Assembly: GCA_016716745.1 (NCBI GenBank)
Contig: JADJVD010000015.1
Span: forward strand, 117,536 to 181,535
Direction of reading: 5' to 3'
Length of the DNA stretch: 64,000 nucleotides
From: Hyphomicrobiales bacterium
Lineage (GTDB): Bacteria > Pseudomonadota > Alphaproteobacteria > Rhizobiales > Beijerinckiaceae
In this document: positions 27,642 to 37,147 of the stretch, in pieces
Layout: every line of letters begins with the position of its first letter
How positions within the stretch are numbered: position 1 is the stretch's first letter
Translations under genes and position numbers: made by a program
Notes under the pieces: generated by a model
What the model saw: only the letters and a program-made list of their open reading frames with translations
Databases searched by the model: none
What the model was told of the DNA's origin: nothing

Positions 27642-28375
27642 TTCTCTATCCCGCCATCGACCTGAAGGAAGGGCGCTGCGTGCGCCTCGTGCATGGCGAC
27701 ATGGAGCGCGCGACGATCTTCAACGACGATCCCGCCGCGCAGGCCGCCGCCTTCGAGCGGCAGGGTTTTTCGTATCTGCATGTCGTCGATCTCGACGGCG
27801 CCTTCGCCGGCAAGCCGATGAACGCCAAGGCGGTCGACGCCATTCTCGAAGCCGTGACCATGCCGGTGCAGCTCGGCGGCGGCGTGCGCGACATGCGCAC
27901 CGTCGAGGGCTGGCTCGGCAAGGGCGTGGCGCGCATCATCATCGGCACCGCCGCGCTCCGCGATCCCGATTTCGTGCGCGAGGCGGCGCGGCGCTTTCCC
28001 GGCCGCATCGCGGTGGGCGTCGACGCGCGCGAGGGCTTCGTCGCCATCGAGGGCTGGGCGAAGACCTCTGCCGTCTCGGCGGTGGAGCTCGGCCGGCGCT
28101 TCGAGGACGCGGGCGTCGCCGCCATCGTCTACACTGACATCATGCGCGACGGCGCGCTGAAAGGCCTCAACATCGAGGCGACCAACGCGCTGGCGGCGGC
28201 GATCTCGATCCCCGTCATCGCCTCGGGCGGCCTCGCCTCCCTCGCCGACGTGCGCCGCCTGCTGGAACCCGACTGCGCCAGACTCGCCGGCGCGATCACC
28301 GGCCGCGCCCTCTACGATGGCCGGCTCGACGCGAAAGAAGCGCTGGCGATGATCCGGGCGGCGGAAGCGGCGTAG
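27638..28375 (+). CDS. hisA: Phosphoribosylformimino-AICAR isomerase
   Basis: 245 aa from ATG 27638, which overlaps the hisH stop (ATGA); a GTG three codons earlier is less likely. TIM barrel with the catalytic Asp in LYPAIDLKEGRCVRL (about residue 8), the phosphate-binding QLGGGVRDM and GTAALRDPDFV, the second catalytic Asp in YTDIMRDGALKG, and VIASGGLASLADV. It isomerises ProFAR to PRFAR, the HisF substrate. hisF normally follows directly; here it starts 887 nt downstream, after an inserted gene. Confidence 0.97.
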   Translation: MILYPAIDLKEGRCVRLVHGDMERATIFNDDPAAQAAAFERQGFSYLHVVDLDGAFAGKPMNAKAVDAILEAVTMPVQLGGGVRDMRTVEGWLGKGVARIIIGTAALRDPDFVREAARRFPGRIAVGVDAREGFVAIEGWAKTSAVSAVELGRRFEDAGVAAIVYTDIMRDGALKGLNIEATNALAAAISIPVIASGGLASLADVRRLLEPDCARLAGAITGRALYDGRLDAKEALAMIRAAEAA

Positions 28376-28394
28376 GAATTTTCGCCTACTGCGC

Positions 28395-28423
28395 TTGACG
28401 CGCGACCCTCCGACCACTATATC
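28395..28423 (+). promoter_or_regulatory. Strong sigma70-type promoter of the candidate sRNA
   Basis: TTGACG (28395-28400) and TATATC (28418-28423) are separated by exactly 17 nt, starting 20 nt after the hisA stop. This is the best -35/-10 pair I saw in the window. It points toward the sRNA and hisF and antisense to the DUF3800 gene. Confidence 0.7.
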
Positions 28424-28429
28424 GTCGTT

Positions 28430-28494
28430 AAATGGATTGGGGGATGTTCCCGATCGGCGACGGGCTCCGGATCACTTCGGGGCCCGTTTGCTTT
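28430..28494 (+). ncRNA. Candidate compact small RNA (two hairpins, intrinsic terminator)
   Basis: About 65 nt. It begins about 7 nt after the TATATC -10. Hairpin 1 is GATTGGG/CCCGATC (28435-28455, one G-U pair, 7-nt loop). Hairpin 2 is CGGGCTCCG/CGGGGCCCG (28461-28486, 9 bp with one U-G, 8-nt loop), followed by TTTGCTTT, so it is an intrinsic terminator. No ORF or ribosome-binding site is present. The element ends at the stop of the opposite-strand DUF3800 gene. I do not recognise the family. It could be a trans-acting sRNA, or a short attenuated leader whose read-through transcript would reach hisF. Confidence 0.6.
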
Positions 28495-29262
28495 CAGGGA
28501 AAGACCTTCATTCCAAAGCCTCGATAGCGCCCGGCGTCGTCTCGTCGAATCTTCGGTTCGATGACCTCGAACGCACGGTTCTGCTGATCGGGTCGAATGA
28601 CGCTCAGTCCTATTGGTCGAGCGGTCAGATCCGCCAACTGCAATCCGGACGAGTTCGCCTTCTTGTCGGCAAAGACGATCTCAAGCGTCGGCATGCGGTC
28701 GCCGCGGAAGTTCTGTCCGTCGGCGATTCGTCGGAACGCCAGCTCGAGCTCTCGATCCTCCGCCTTTCCACGACATTCGAAAACGCAATGAACCGTCTTA
28801 TCCGTCGCCTTCCTTGCCGACAGGAGCGCCCAAAGGCGTTCCATGCAGAACGTCAAGGCCAACTGATACGGATTCGATGGGACCGCGTAGCGCCGGTTCA
28901 GCGCCCGCTTGTCGATGACCGCGGCAATGATGGTCATGGGCGCTTGCGCCACAATCAGATTCAGTTCGGCCATAAATCGGTCGCGACGATCTCTGTTTTC
29001 CAGAAATTTGAATGGGGTCAGTTGCTTGCGCATCTCCCTCTCATGCAGAACGACCATGTCGTGCCCGAACCAGTTCAGTTTGAAGCGTTGGATCGCGGGA
29101 ACGACGGTCTCGACATAGTCCGATTTTTCGAACACGCAAAAGGTCAGGACGAAAACGGGATACTCCCGTTCGATCACGCTCAGATTGTGCGTCCCACTCT
29201 CGTCAGCGTAAACGATGAGGGCTCCAAACGGCCGAGGCCCTGTACCGGGAGTCTGATTCGTC

Positions 29263-29264
<2 letters not shown>
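28494..29264 (-). CDS. DUF3800 domain protein inserted between hisA and hisF
   Basis: 256 aa. The N-terminal DUF3800 signature is ALIVYADESGTHN (Asp/Glu pair around residues 20-21), and C-terminal ADKKANSSGLQLADLTARPI contains the second conserved acidic residues. The family is predicted to have an RNase H-like fold and occurs often beside mobile or defence genes; function is unproven. The base composition is visibly less GC-rich than its neighbours, suggesting transfer. Its ATG (29264) overlaps the hisF ATG (29263) on the opposite strand, so each gene's promoter and RBS must lie inside the other's coding region or beyond. It interrupts the his operon. Confidence 0.85.
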
Positions 29265-30027
<763 letters not shown>

Positions 30028-30070
30028 GCGCGCTCCGCGTGAGACGGCGCTCCGCATCGGCGGACCGGCC

Positions 30071-30976
30071 ATGAAGCTGTCGCTGCTGGCGTCGCGGCTG
30101 GTCGCCGCCGTGCGCCGCGCGCTGCGGGGCGAGCGCGACGCGCGGCCCGCGCCGTATGGCGGCGCGTTCGAGGCGCGCGTGTTTTCGGGCGATGCGGGGC
30201 GGCGCGACTACAAGCTGTTCATTCCCGCCCATCCCGCGCCGGCGGCGCAGGCGCGGCTGATCGTGATGCTGCACGGCTGCACGCAGACGGCCGACGATTT
30301 CGCGCTCGGCTCCGGCATGAACCTGATCGCGGCGACGCGCGGCTGGCACGTGCTCTATCCCCAGCAGGGCGCGAGCGCCAACCCGATGCGCTGCTGGAAC
30401 TGGTTCCGCCCGGGCGACCAGACGCGCGAGCGCGGCGAGCCGGCGATCATCGCGGGCATGACGCGTGCCGTGATGTCGGAGCGCGACATTCCGCCCGGCC
30501 GCGTCGCGGTCGCCGGCCTGTCGGCGGGCGGGGCGATGGCGCTCGTCCTCGGCGCGGTCTACCCGGAGCTTTACGAGGCGGTCGGCGTCCATTCCGGCGT
30601 CGCCTTCGGCGCGGCGCGCGACGTCGCCTCCGCGATGGCGGCGATGAAGAACGGCGCGCCAGGGCGGGCCATCGCGTTTCAGCCGCGCCTCTTCGTCGTG
30701 CAGGGCGAGGCGGATGCGACGGTCAATCCCGCCAACGCCGACGCGATCGTGGCGGCCGCGCTGGCGGCGGACGCGCCGCGCCGGTTCGAGCGCGGGCGAC
30801 AGGGCCGCGCCTTCACGCGCATGGTGGCGGCCGGCGCGGACGGGCGCCCGCGCGTCGAGGCGCTGCGCGTCGAAGGGCTCGGCCACGCCTGGTCGGGCGG
30901 CCGGCCGGGCGGAACCTTCGTCGATCCGCAAGGACCGGACGCAAGCGCCGAGATGGCGCGATTTTTCGAGGCGTGA
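30071..30976 (+). CDS. PHB depolymerase-type alpha/beta hydrolase esterase
   Basis: 301 aa. This is the short-chain-length PHA depolymerase/feruloyl-esterase-like family. It has the oxyanion region LIVMLHGCTQTADDFALGSG, WNWFRPGDQTRERGEP, the lipase box GLSAGGAMAL (catalytic Ser about residue 157), Asp in EADATVNPANAD and His in GLGHAWSGG. I see no clear cleavable signal peptide; the basic N-terminus may be cytoplasmic. Such enzymes cleave polyesters or aryl esters; the substrate is not determinable. A terminator follows directly. Confidence 0.87.
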   Translation: MKLSLLASRLVAAVRRALRGERDARPAPYGGAFEARVFSGDAGRRDYKLFIPAHPAPAAQARLIVMLHGCTQTADDFALGSGMNLIAATRGWHVLYPQQGASANPMRCWNWFRPGDQTRERGEPAIIAGMTRAVMSERDIPPGRVAVAGLSAGGAMALVLGAVYPELYEAVGVHSGVAFGAARDVASAMAAMKNGAPGRAIAFQPRLFVVQGEADATVNPANADAIVAAALAADAPRRFERGRQGRAFTRMVAAGADGRPRVEALRVEGLGHAWSGGRPGGTFVDPQGPDASAEMARFFEA

Positions 30977-30998
30977 GGCGGCGGCTCACGCCGCCTTT
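30976..30998 (+). terminator. Putative intrinsic terminator between esterase and gshB
   Basis: AGGCGGC/GCCGCCT stem (7 bp, 7-nt loop) with TTT after it begins at the esterase stop and overlaps the 3' end of convergent gshB. Confidence 0.6.
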
Positions 30999-31936
30999 CG
31001 CTTGGCCTCGATGGCGTCCCACAGCGCGGCGGCGAGATCGGGGCCGCCGAGGCGCTTGATGGCGCGCAGGCCCGTCGGCGAGGTGACGTTGATCTCGGTC
31101 AGATGGCCGTCGATCACGTCGATGCCGACAAAGATCAGCCCGCGCGCCTTCAGATGCGGGCCGATCGTGGCGCAGATCTCCTTCTCGCGCGGCGTCAGGT
31201 CCGTCGCCGTCGCGGCGCCGCCGCGCACCATGTTGGAGCGGATGTCGTTCTCGGCCGGCACGCGATTGACCGCGCCCATCGCCACGCCGTCGACGAGGAT
31301 GATGCGCTTGTCGCCTTCGCTCACCTTCGGCAAGAAGGCCTGACACACCCAGGGCTCGCGGAAGGTGGTGCGGAACAGATCGTAGAGCGAGCCGAAATTC
31401 GGATCCTTCCACGACACCTTGAACACGGCCGCGCCGCCATTGCCGTAGAGCGGCTTCATCACGATGTCGCCATGCGTCTTGCGGAAGGCCTCGATCTCGC
31501 CCTTGTCGCGCGTGATCAGCGTCGGCGGCATGAGCTGGGGAAACTGCATGACGAACAGTTTCTCCGGCGCGTCGCGCACGCTGCGCGGATCGTTGACGAC
31601 GAGCGTCTTGGGATGAATGCGCTCGAGCAGATGCGTCGTCGTCACATAGGCCATGTCGAAGGGCGGGTCCTGGCGCAGGAGAACCACGTCCTGCGTCGCA
31701 AGGTCGATCTTCTGCGGATCGCCGAGCGTGACATGATCGCCCCTGGCGTCGCGCAGTTCGAGGATCGGCCGCGTCATCGCGGTCAGACGGTCGCCCGACA
31801 GCGAGAGCGAATCGGGCGTGTAGTAGACGAGCTTGTGCCCGCGCTCCTGCGCCTCGAGCATCAACGCGAAGGTGGAGTCGCCGGCAATGTTGATCGCCTC
31901 GATCGGATCCATCTGCACGGCGACGGACAGGGACAT
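30986..31936 (-). CDS. gshB: Glutathione synthetase
   Basis: 316 aa. The N-terminal substrate domain has VAVQMDPIEAINIAGDSTFA and LLRQDPPFDMAYVTTTHLLE. The ATP-grasp domain has VMKPLYGNGGAAVFKV, RIILVDGVAMGAVNRVP and DVIDGHLTEINVTSPTG (Mg2+ ligands Glu/Asn). It joins gamma-Glu-Cys and Gly to glutathione. ATG 31936 was preferred over an earlier ATG at 31972 because it gives the usual N-terminus. It sits after yraN-rsmI in the conserved lppC/rsmI/yraN/gshB neighbourhood. Confidence 0.97.
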   Translation of the reverse strand: MSLSVAVQMDPIEAINIAGDSTFALMLEAQERGHKLVYYTPDSLSLSGDRLTAMTRPILELRDARGDHVTLGDPQKIDLATQDVVLLRQDPPFDMAYVTTTHLLERIHPKTLVVNDPRSVRDAPEKLFVMQFPQLMPPTLITRDKGEIEAFRKTHGDIVMKPLYGNGGAAVFKVSWKDPNFGSLYDLFRTTFREPWVCQAFLPKVSEGDKRIILVDGVAMGAVNRVPAENDIRSNMVRGGAATATDLTPREKEICATIGPHLKARGLIFVGIDVIDGHLTEINVTSPTGLRAIKRLGGPDLAAALWDAIEAKRKAA

Positions 31937-32003
31937 GACGGGCTCCTGAAAGGTGGGGAGCGGACACAACATCAGGCCGCGCCTGCCGTCAAATCCAGCG
32001 GCG

Positions 32004-32381
32004 CTAGAGATGGCCGAGATCGAGCGGGACGGCCGCGACGCAATGGCGCGGCCAACGGCCGGGCGCGACCGCGACGAGATCGCCGCGCAGGGTGCGCGAG
32101 GCGAAGGCGGGATGTTCGACGAGCCATTGCCGCGCCGCGCGCGACAGCCGCTCGCGCTTCTGCGGCGTCACCGCCGTCAGCGCCTCGTCGAGCGAGGGAC
32201 GCGCCTTCACCTCGACGAAGACGAGCGCGTCGCCCTTGGCGGCGACGATGTCGATCTCGCCGCCGCGCGCGAGGTAGCCGCGCGCCAGAATGCGGTAGCC
32301 GGCGAGCCGCAGGCGCCAGGCCGCCAGCGTCTCGGCCCTGAGGCCGAAGCCGCGCGCGACGAGGCGGCGGGCGCGCGTCAT
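32004..32381 (-). CDS. UPF0102/YraN family nuclease-like protein
   Basis: 125 aa. Restriction endonuclease-like fold with the family motifs AAWRLRLAGYRILARGYLA, GGEIDIVAAKGDALVFVEVK (PD-(D/E)xK-like core with Asp, Glu and Lys) and LVEHPAFASRTLRGDLVAV. YraN proteins are widespread and their substrate is unresolved. The start overlaps the rsmI stop by 4 nt, so it is co-translated with rsmI. Confidence 0.92.
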   Translation of the reverse strand: MTRARRLVARGFGLRAETLAAWRLRLAGYRILARGYLARGGEIDIVAAKGDALVFVEVKARPSLDEALTAVTPQKRERLSRAARQWLVEHPAFASRTLRGDLVAVAPGRWPRHCVAAVPLDLGHL

Positions 32382-33307
32382 TCCCCCTGCCCGTCCCGGT
32401 CGCGCGCCGCCGCCAGTTCGATGGCGCGGGCGTAGACCTGCCGGCGGGGGCGGCCGGTCTCTCCGGCGACGACGGAGGCGGCGTCCTTGACGGAATGGGT
32501 CGCCAGCGCGGCGAGGATGCGGCGGTCGAGATCGTCGGCGCTGGTCTCCTGCGCGCCCTCGCCGGGCGGGCCGACGAGCAGCACGATCTCGCCCTTCGGC
32601 GCGTCCTCGGCGGCGTAGGCGGCGGCGAGATCGGCGAGGCGACCGCGCCGCACCGTCTCGAACCGCTTGGTCAGTTCGCGCGCCACCGCCGCCGGGCGGT
32701 CGCCGAGCACGGCGGCGAGATCGGTCAGCGCCTCGGCGAGACGGCGCGGCGACTCGAAGAAGATGAGCGTGCCCGGAATCGCCGCGAGCTCGGCTGCGCG
32801 CTGGCGCCGGGCCGCGCTGCGGGCGGGCAGAAACCCCTCGAAGAAGAAGCGGTCGGTCGGCAGGCCGGCGACCACGAGCGCGGCGAGCACGGCGGACGGG
32901 CCGGGCACGGCGATCACGGGGACGCCCCGCTCGGCCGCCTCGGCGACGAGCTTGAAGCCGGGATCGGAGACCAGCGGCGTGCCTGCGTCCGAGACCAGCG
33001 CCAGCCGCTCGCCGGCGGCGAGCCGCGCCAGCAGGCGCGGGCGCATCTCGGCGGCGTTGTGCTCGTGATAGGCGAGGAGCGGCGTCGAGACGCCGTAATG
33101 GGCGAGCAGATGGCGCGTCACCCGCGTGTCCTCGGCGACCACCGCGTCGGCGGCCGCCAGCGTCGCCAGCGCGCGGAAGGAGATGTCGCGCAGATTGCCG
33201 ATCGGCGTGGCGACGACATAGAGGCCGGGATCAAGCGGCTCGGCCTCGGCGCGCAGGCCGAAGGCCGTGTAGGCGCGGGCGGGCTCGCGAGCAGGATCGG
33301 AGGACAT
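32378..33307 (-). CDS. rsmI: 16S rRNA (cytidine(1402)-2'-O)-methyltransferase
   Basis: 309 aa. This is the tetrapyrrole methylase fold, with GLYVVATPIGNLRDISFRAL, VVAEDTRVTRHLLAHYG, ALVSDAGTPLVSDPGFKLV and VPGPSAVLAALVVAGLPTD, plus the C-terminal RsmI HTH. It methylates C1402 of 16S rRNA at the P-site. ATG 33307 was chosen since the domain begins soon after; the frame is open to 33433. It is divergent from the LppC-like lipoprotein gene and coupled to yraN. Confidence 0.96.
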   Translation of the reverse strand: MSSDPAREPARAYTAFGLRAEAEPLDPGLYVVATPIGNLRDISFRALATLAAADAVVAEDTRVTRHLLAHYGVSTPLLAYHEHNAAEMRPRLLARLAAGERLALVSDAGTPLVSDPGFKLVAEAAERGVPVIAVPGPSAVLAALVVAGLPTDRFFFEGFLPARSAARRQRAAELAAIPGTLIFFESPRRLAEALTDLAAVLGDRPAAVARELTKRFETVRRGRLADLAAAYAAEDAPKGEIVLLVGPPGEGAQETSADDLDRRILAALATHSVKDAASVVAGETGRPRRQVYARAIELAAARDRDGQGE

Positions 33308-33586
33308 GCTGGACGGGTCCGCGGGGCCGCGCCGGAGCGGCGCGCTGGCCCTGCCCGTAGCAGCGGGCGCGGGCGCGGACAAGCGCGCGGGCCGGGCGCG
33401 CGGCGGCGCGATTTCGCCGGACCGGCCGCTCATGTTTAACTATGCGCGTTCGCCCGAATCTGCCCTTGCGGCGCCGGCGGACGTCTTACCCGGCGGGGCC
33501 GGGCCCATTTTCCCGGCCGGGGCCGGGCCAATGCATTGCCGACGACACGCCCGCGCGGGCGAGGCCGCGCCGAAGGAGTTTTGCCG

Positions 33587-34834
33587 ATGACCAAGCGCCC
33601 GCCCTTCTCCGCCCTCCGCGCGCCGACGCGCCGGCAGGGCCTCGTCGCGCTCGGCGGGGCGGGATTGTCGGGGCTGCTGGCGGGCTGCGGCGGCAATATG
33701 GGCTTCGGCCAGCCCGAGCCCGAGACGCCGCTCGCCGCGCCGACGACGCCGGTGCAGTCGCAGCCGCTCGCCGGCGCGCCGACGGGGGCGACCATCGGGT
33801 CCGGCCCGGTGCGCGTCGGCCTGCTGCTGCCGTTGACCGGCCCGTCGGGGCCGAGCGTCGTCGGCGCCTCGCTGCGCAACGCGGTGGAGCTGGCGCTGGC
33901 CGAATCCGGCTCCAACGAGGTGACGTTTCTGGTCAAGGACGACCAGTCGACGCCGGACGGGGCGCGCGCGGCGGCGCAGCAGGCGCTGTCGGAGGGCGCC
34001 GAGCTGATCGTCGGGCCGCTGTTCGCGGGCGGCGTGAAGGAGGCCGGGCGCGTCGCCAAGGCCGCCAACAAGCCGCTGATCGGCTTTTCGACCGACGCCT
34101 CGGCGGCGACGCGCGGGGTCTACCTGCTGTCGTTCCTGATCGAGACCTATGTCGACCGGATCGTCGCCTTCGCCGCCTCGAAGGGCAAGAAGTCGATCGC
34201 CGCGCTCGCCCCGGAGAGCGACTACGGCAACGTCGCCCTCGCCGAATTCCAGAGCTACGCGGCGAGCAAGGGCGTGCGGGTGGCGATGATCGAGCGCTAC
34301 AATTCCGGCACGCTGGCCGCCGCCGCCGGGCGCATCGCGGCCGGCTCGGCCTCGATCGACGCGCTGTTCGTGCCCGAGCAGCCGGACGGCATGCCGGCGG
34401 TGGCGCAGGCGCTCGGCGCGGCGCGGATCGACACGAAGCGCGTGCAGGTGCTTGGCACCGGCGTGTGGAACGACGTGCGGGTGCTGAAGCTGCCGGCCCT
34501 GCAAGGGGCGTGGTTCTCGACGCCGGAGGCCGGCGGCTTCGCCGCCTTCGCGCAGCGCTACCGGGCGAAATTCAACGCCGATCCGGCGCGCATCGCCACG
34601 CTCGGCTACGACGCGGCCTCGCTCGTCGCCGCGCTCGCCCGCACGCAGGGGTCGCAGCGTTTCGCCGAAAGCGTACTGACCAGCGCCTCCGGCTTCAACG
34701 GGGCGGACGGCATCTTCCGCTTCCGCGCCGACGGGCTGAACGACCGGGGGCTGGCCGTCATGCAGGTGTCGAACGGGGCGGCCGGCGTCGTCAGCCCGGC
34801 GCCGCGCAGCTTCGGGGCGGGCGGGGGGGCCTGA
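33587..34834 (+). CDS. LppC-like lipoprotein / penicillin-binding protein activator
   Basis: 415 aa from ATG 33587 with GAAGGAG upstream. A twin-Arg-like RRQG and hydrophobic stretch lead to the lipobox LLAGC (Cys about residue 30), predicting a lipid-anchored protein. The body is a periplasmic-binding-protein fold (VRVGLLLPLTGPSGPSVVGA, ELIVGPLFAGGVKEAGRVAK, ALAPESDYGNVALAEFQ). It lies next to rsmI as lpoA does in gammaproteobacteria. By analogy it may activate peptidoglycan synthases; ligand binding is also possible. Confidence 0.85.
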   Translation: MTKRPPFSALRAPTRRQGLVALGGAGLSGLLAGCGGNMGFGQPEPETPLAAPTTPVQSQPLAGAPTGATIGSGPVRVGLLLPLTGPSGPSVVGASLRNAVELALAESGSNEVTFLVKDDQSTPDGARAAAQQALSEGAELIVGPLFAGGVKEAGRVAKAANKPLIGFSTDASAATRGVYLLSFLIETYVDRIVAFAASKGKKSIAALAPESDYGNVALAEFQSYAASKGVRVAMIERYNSGTLAAAAGRIAAGSASIDALFVPEQPDGMPAVAQALGAARIDTKRVQVLGTGVWNDVRVLKLPALQGAWFSTPEAGGFAAFAQRYRAKFNADPARIATLGYDAASLVAALARTQGSQRFAESVLTSASGFNGADGIFRFRADGLNDRGLAVMQVSNGAAGVVSPAPRSFGAGGGA

Positions 34835-34906
34835 GCCTCAACCCTTTCTTATCGGCGGGGGCGGTATGACTGACGGCGGGGGCGCAGGCGCGCCCGGCCG
34901 GGTTCC

Positions 34907-36334
34907 ATGTCTGTCGTCGTCACCTTCGCGCTCAACACGACCTTCAATTTCGCCATCGCCCTGCTGGTCGCGAAGTTTCTCGGCCCGGCGGAGTATGGCC
35001 GGTTCGCGCTCGCCACGGCGATCGCGGTGTTCATCAACACCGCCCTGTTCGACTGGATCCGGCTTTCGGCGACGCGCTTCTATTCGCAGCGCACGCGCGA
35101 CGAGCAGCCGCAGGTGCGCGCCACGCTCGACCTCGTGTTCGGGCTGGTGGCGCTGGGGCTCGGCGTCGTCGCGCTGGTCGTCATCCTGTCCGGGATCGAG
35201 CTGCAACTGACCAGTTCGCTGCTGGCGCTGGCGGTCGCCGTCGGCGTCGCCAACGGGCTGTTCGACTATCACACCGCGCTGGTGCGCTCGCGCTTTCTCG
35301 ACAAGGTGTATGGCCGGCTGATCCTCGCCAAGAACGTCGCGGCGCTGGTCTTCACGGCCGGCGGGGCGTGGTGGTTCCAATCCGCCAAGGTGGCGCTGCT
35401 CGGCATCTGCCTGTGCGTGGCGGCAGCGCTGGTCGCCTCGCGCGAGGCGCTGATCGACCCCGGCGCGACCCCGGCGAAGGCGGAGCGGCCGGAGGCGCGC
35501 GCCTTCATGGCCTACGGCTTGCCGATCGTCATCGCGGGGGTGATCTACCAGACCATCCCGCTGCTCAACCGCTCGATCGTCGCCGCGCAATGGGGGTTCG
35601 CCGAGACGGGCCAGTTCGCGCTCGCCTACGACATGGGCGTGCGGCTCGTCGCCGCCATCGGCTCGACGCTCGACGTGCTGCTGTTCCAGCTCGCGGTGAA
35701 GACCGACGAGTTGCACGGGCGGGAGCGGGCGAAGGAGCAGATTGGCCGCAACATGGGGCTGGTCTTCGCCATCGTCGCGCCGACCTGCGTCGGCTTCTGG
35801 CTGATCCTGCCGAGCTTCGAGGCGCTGTTCGTGCCGGCGCAGTATCGCGGGCCGTTCGGCGCCTATCTGACGCTGATGCTGCCGGGCCTCTTCGCCTACG
35901 CCTTCATGCAGTACGGCGTGAACCCGATCTTCCAGATCAACCGGCGCACCGGGCCGATCATTGTCGCCTCGGTCGTCGCCGCGCTCGCCAATCTCGGCTT
36001 CGTGGCGCTGACGCCGCGCGGCGAGGGCGCGGCCGCGCTCGCCGCCGGACAAGCCATCGCGGTGGTGGCGGGCCTCCTGGCGCTGGTGGCGCTGGCGGCG
36101 CTGGAGCGCCCGAAATGGCCGGCGGCGCGCGACATCCTCGCGACGCTGGCGGCGACGGCGGCGATGGCCGCGCTGCTCGCGCCGCTGCGCGGGGCGGCGC
36201 CGGGCGTTCTGGTCATGCTGGCGCAGATCGCCGGCGGCGTCGCGGTGTGCGGGGCGTTCTTCGCGGTGTTCGACGTCGGCGGCCTGCGCACGCTCGCCGC
36301 CGAGCGGCTGCGCCTGCGGGCGGCGCGCGCCTGA
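34907..36334 (+). CDS. Polysaccharide flippase-like (MATE/Wzx family) membrane protein
   Basis: 475 aa with twelve or so hydrophobic helices. The N-terminal TFALNTTFNFAIALLVAKFLGPAEYGRFA is the typical helix 1-2 signature of Wzx/MurJ-type exporters (LGP-x-EYG), and a second repeat half follows. It likely flips a lipid-linked saccharide. No ribosome-binding site is seen right before ATG 34907, and a short open frame begins at 34866, so the N-terminus may be slightly longer or hit by an indel. No polymerase or other glycan genes lie beside it. Confidence 0.8.
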   Translation: MSVVVTFALNTTFNFAIALLVAKFLGPAEYGRFALATAIAVFINTALFDWIRLSATRFYSQRTRDEQPQVRATLDLVFGLVALGLGVVALVVILSGIELQLTSSLLALAVAVGVANGLFDYHTALVRSRFLDKVYGRLILAKNVAALVFTAGGAWWFQSAKVALLGICLCVAAALVASREALIDPGATPAKAERPEARAFMAYGLPIVIAGVIYQTIPLLNRSIVAAQWGFAETGQFALAYDMGVRLVAAIGSTLDVLLFQLAVKTDELHGRERAKEQIGRNMGLVFAIVAPTCVGFWLILPSFEALFVPAQYRGPFGAYLTLMLPGLFAYAFMQYGVNPIFQINRRTGPIIVASVVAALANLGFVALTPRGEGAAALAAGQAIAVVAGLLALVALAALERPKWPAARDILATLAATAAMAALLAPLRGAAPGVLVMLAQIAGGVAVCGAFFAVFDVGGLRTLAAERLRLRAARA

Positions 36335-36337
36335 GGC

Positions 36338-37138
36338 TCAGCCGCCTTTGAGGAAGGCCTTGCCGAGGCCGAGGCTGCGATCGACCAGCACGACGACGAG
36401 CAAGGTGAAGCCGACGAGCAGCACCGAGACCGCCGCGACCAGCGGATCGGCGCGCGATTCGACGTGGTGGAACATCTCGACCGGCAGCGTCGATATGCGC
36501 GGGCCGGTCATGAACAACGACAGCACCGTCTCGTCGAAGGAGACGAGGAAACACAGCGCGCCGGTGGCCGCAACGCCCGGCAGCATCAGCGGCAGCGTGA
36601 CGCGACGGAACACCGTCGCCGGCCGCGCGCCGAGCGTGGCGGCGGCCTGCTCCACGTCGGCCGGCAGGTTGGCGAGCGAGGTCGCCAGCACGCGCAGCGC
36701 GTAGGGCGTGCAGACGACGAGATGGGCGAGCAGCAGGCCGCGCCAGGTTCCGAGCAGCCCGAGCCCCGCGAAGACGATCAGGATCGCAAGGCCGAGCACG
36801 ATGGTCGGCAACAGCAGCGGCGCGGTGAACAGGCTGAACATCGCCTCCGCGCCGGGCGGGCGCAGGCGCACCAGCGCGTAGGTCGCCGGCAGCGCGATCA
36901 TGAGGCTCAGCGCCGTCACCGTGGCCGCAAGGCCAAGCGAGACGAAGAAGGCCTCGATCAGCCGGGCGTGCGAGAAGATCGCGGCATACCAGCGCGCGCT
37001 CCAGCTTTGTGGCGGAAAGGCCATGAAGGCGTCGCCGCTGAAAGACAGCGGCAGCACGATGACGACCGGCGCCAGCAGGAAGACGAAGGCGAGGCTCGCC
37101 AGGATCGTCAGCGTCGGAGAGGCGGGGCGCTCGTCCAT
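36338..37138 (-). CDS. ABC transporter permease, PotC-like
   Basis: 266 aa with six predicted helices and the permease EAA loop AATLGARPATVFRRVTLPLM, which contacts the ATPase. The N-terminal region (LASLAFVFLLAPVVIVLPLS) and SWSARWYAAIF match the spermidine/putrescine PotC group. It is last gene of the importer operon, 9 nt after the PotB-like permease. Substrate unknown. Confidence 0.9.
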   Translation of the reverse strand: MDERPASPTLTILASLAFVFLLAPVVIVLPLSFSGDAFMAFPPQSWSARWYAAIFSHARLIEAFFVSLGLAATVTALSLMIALPATYALVRLRPPGAEAMFSLFTAPLLLPTIVLGLAILIVFAGLGLLGTWRGLLLAHLVVCTPYALRVLATSLANLPADVEQAAATLGARPATVFRRVTLPLMLPGVAATGALCFLVSFDETVLSLFMTGPRISTLPVEMFHHVESRADPLVAAVSVLLVGFTLLVVVLVDRSLGLGKAFLKGG

Positions 37139-37147
37139 CGCGCGCTC

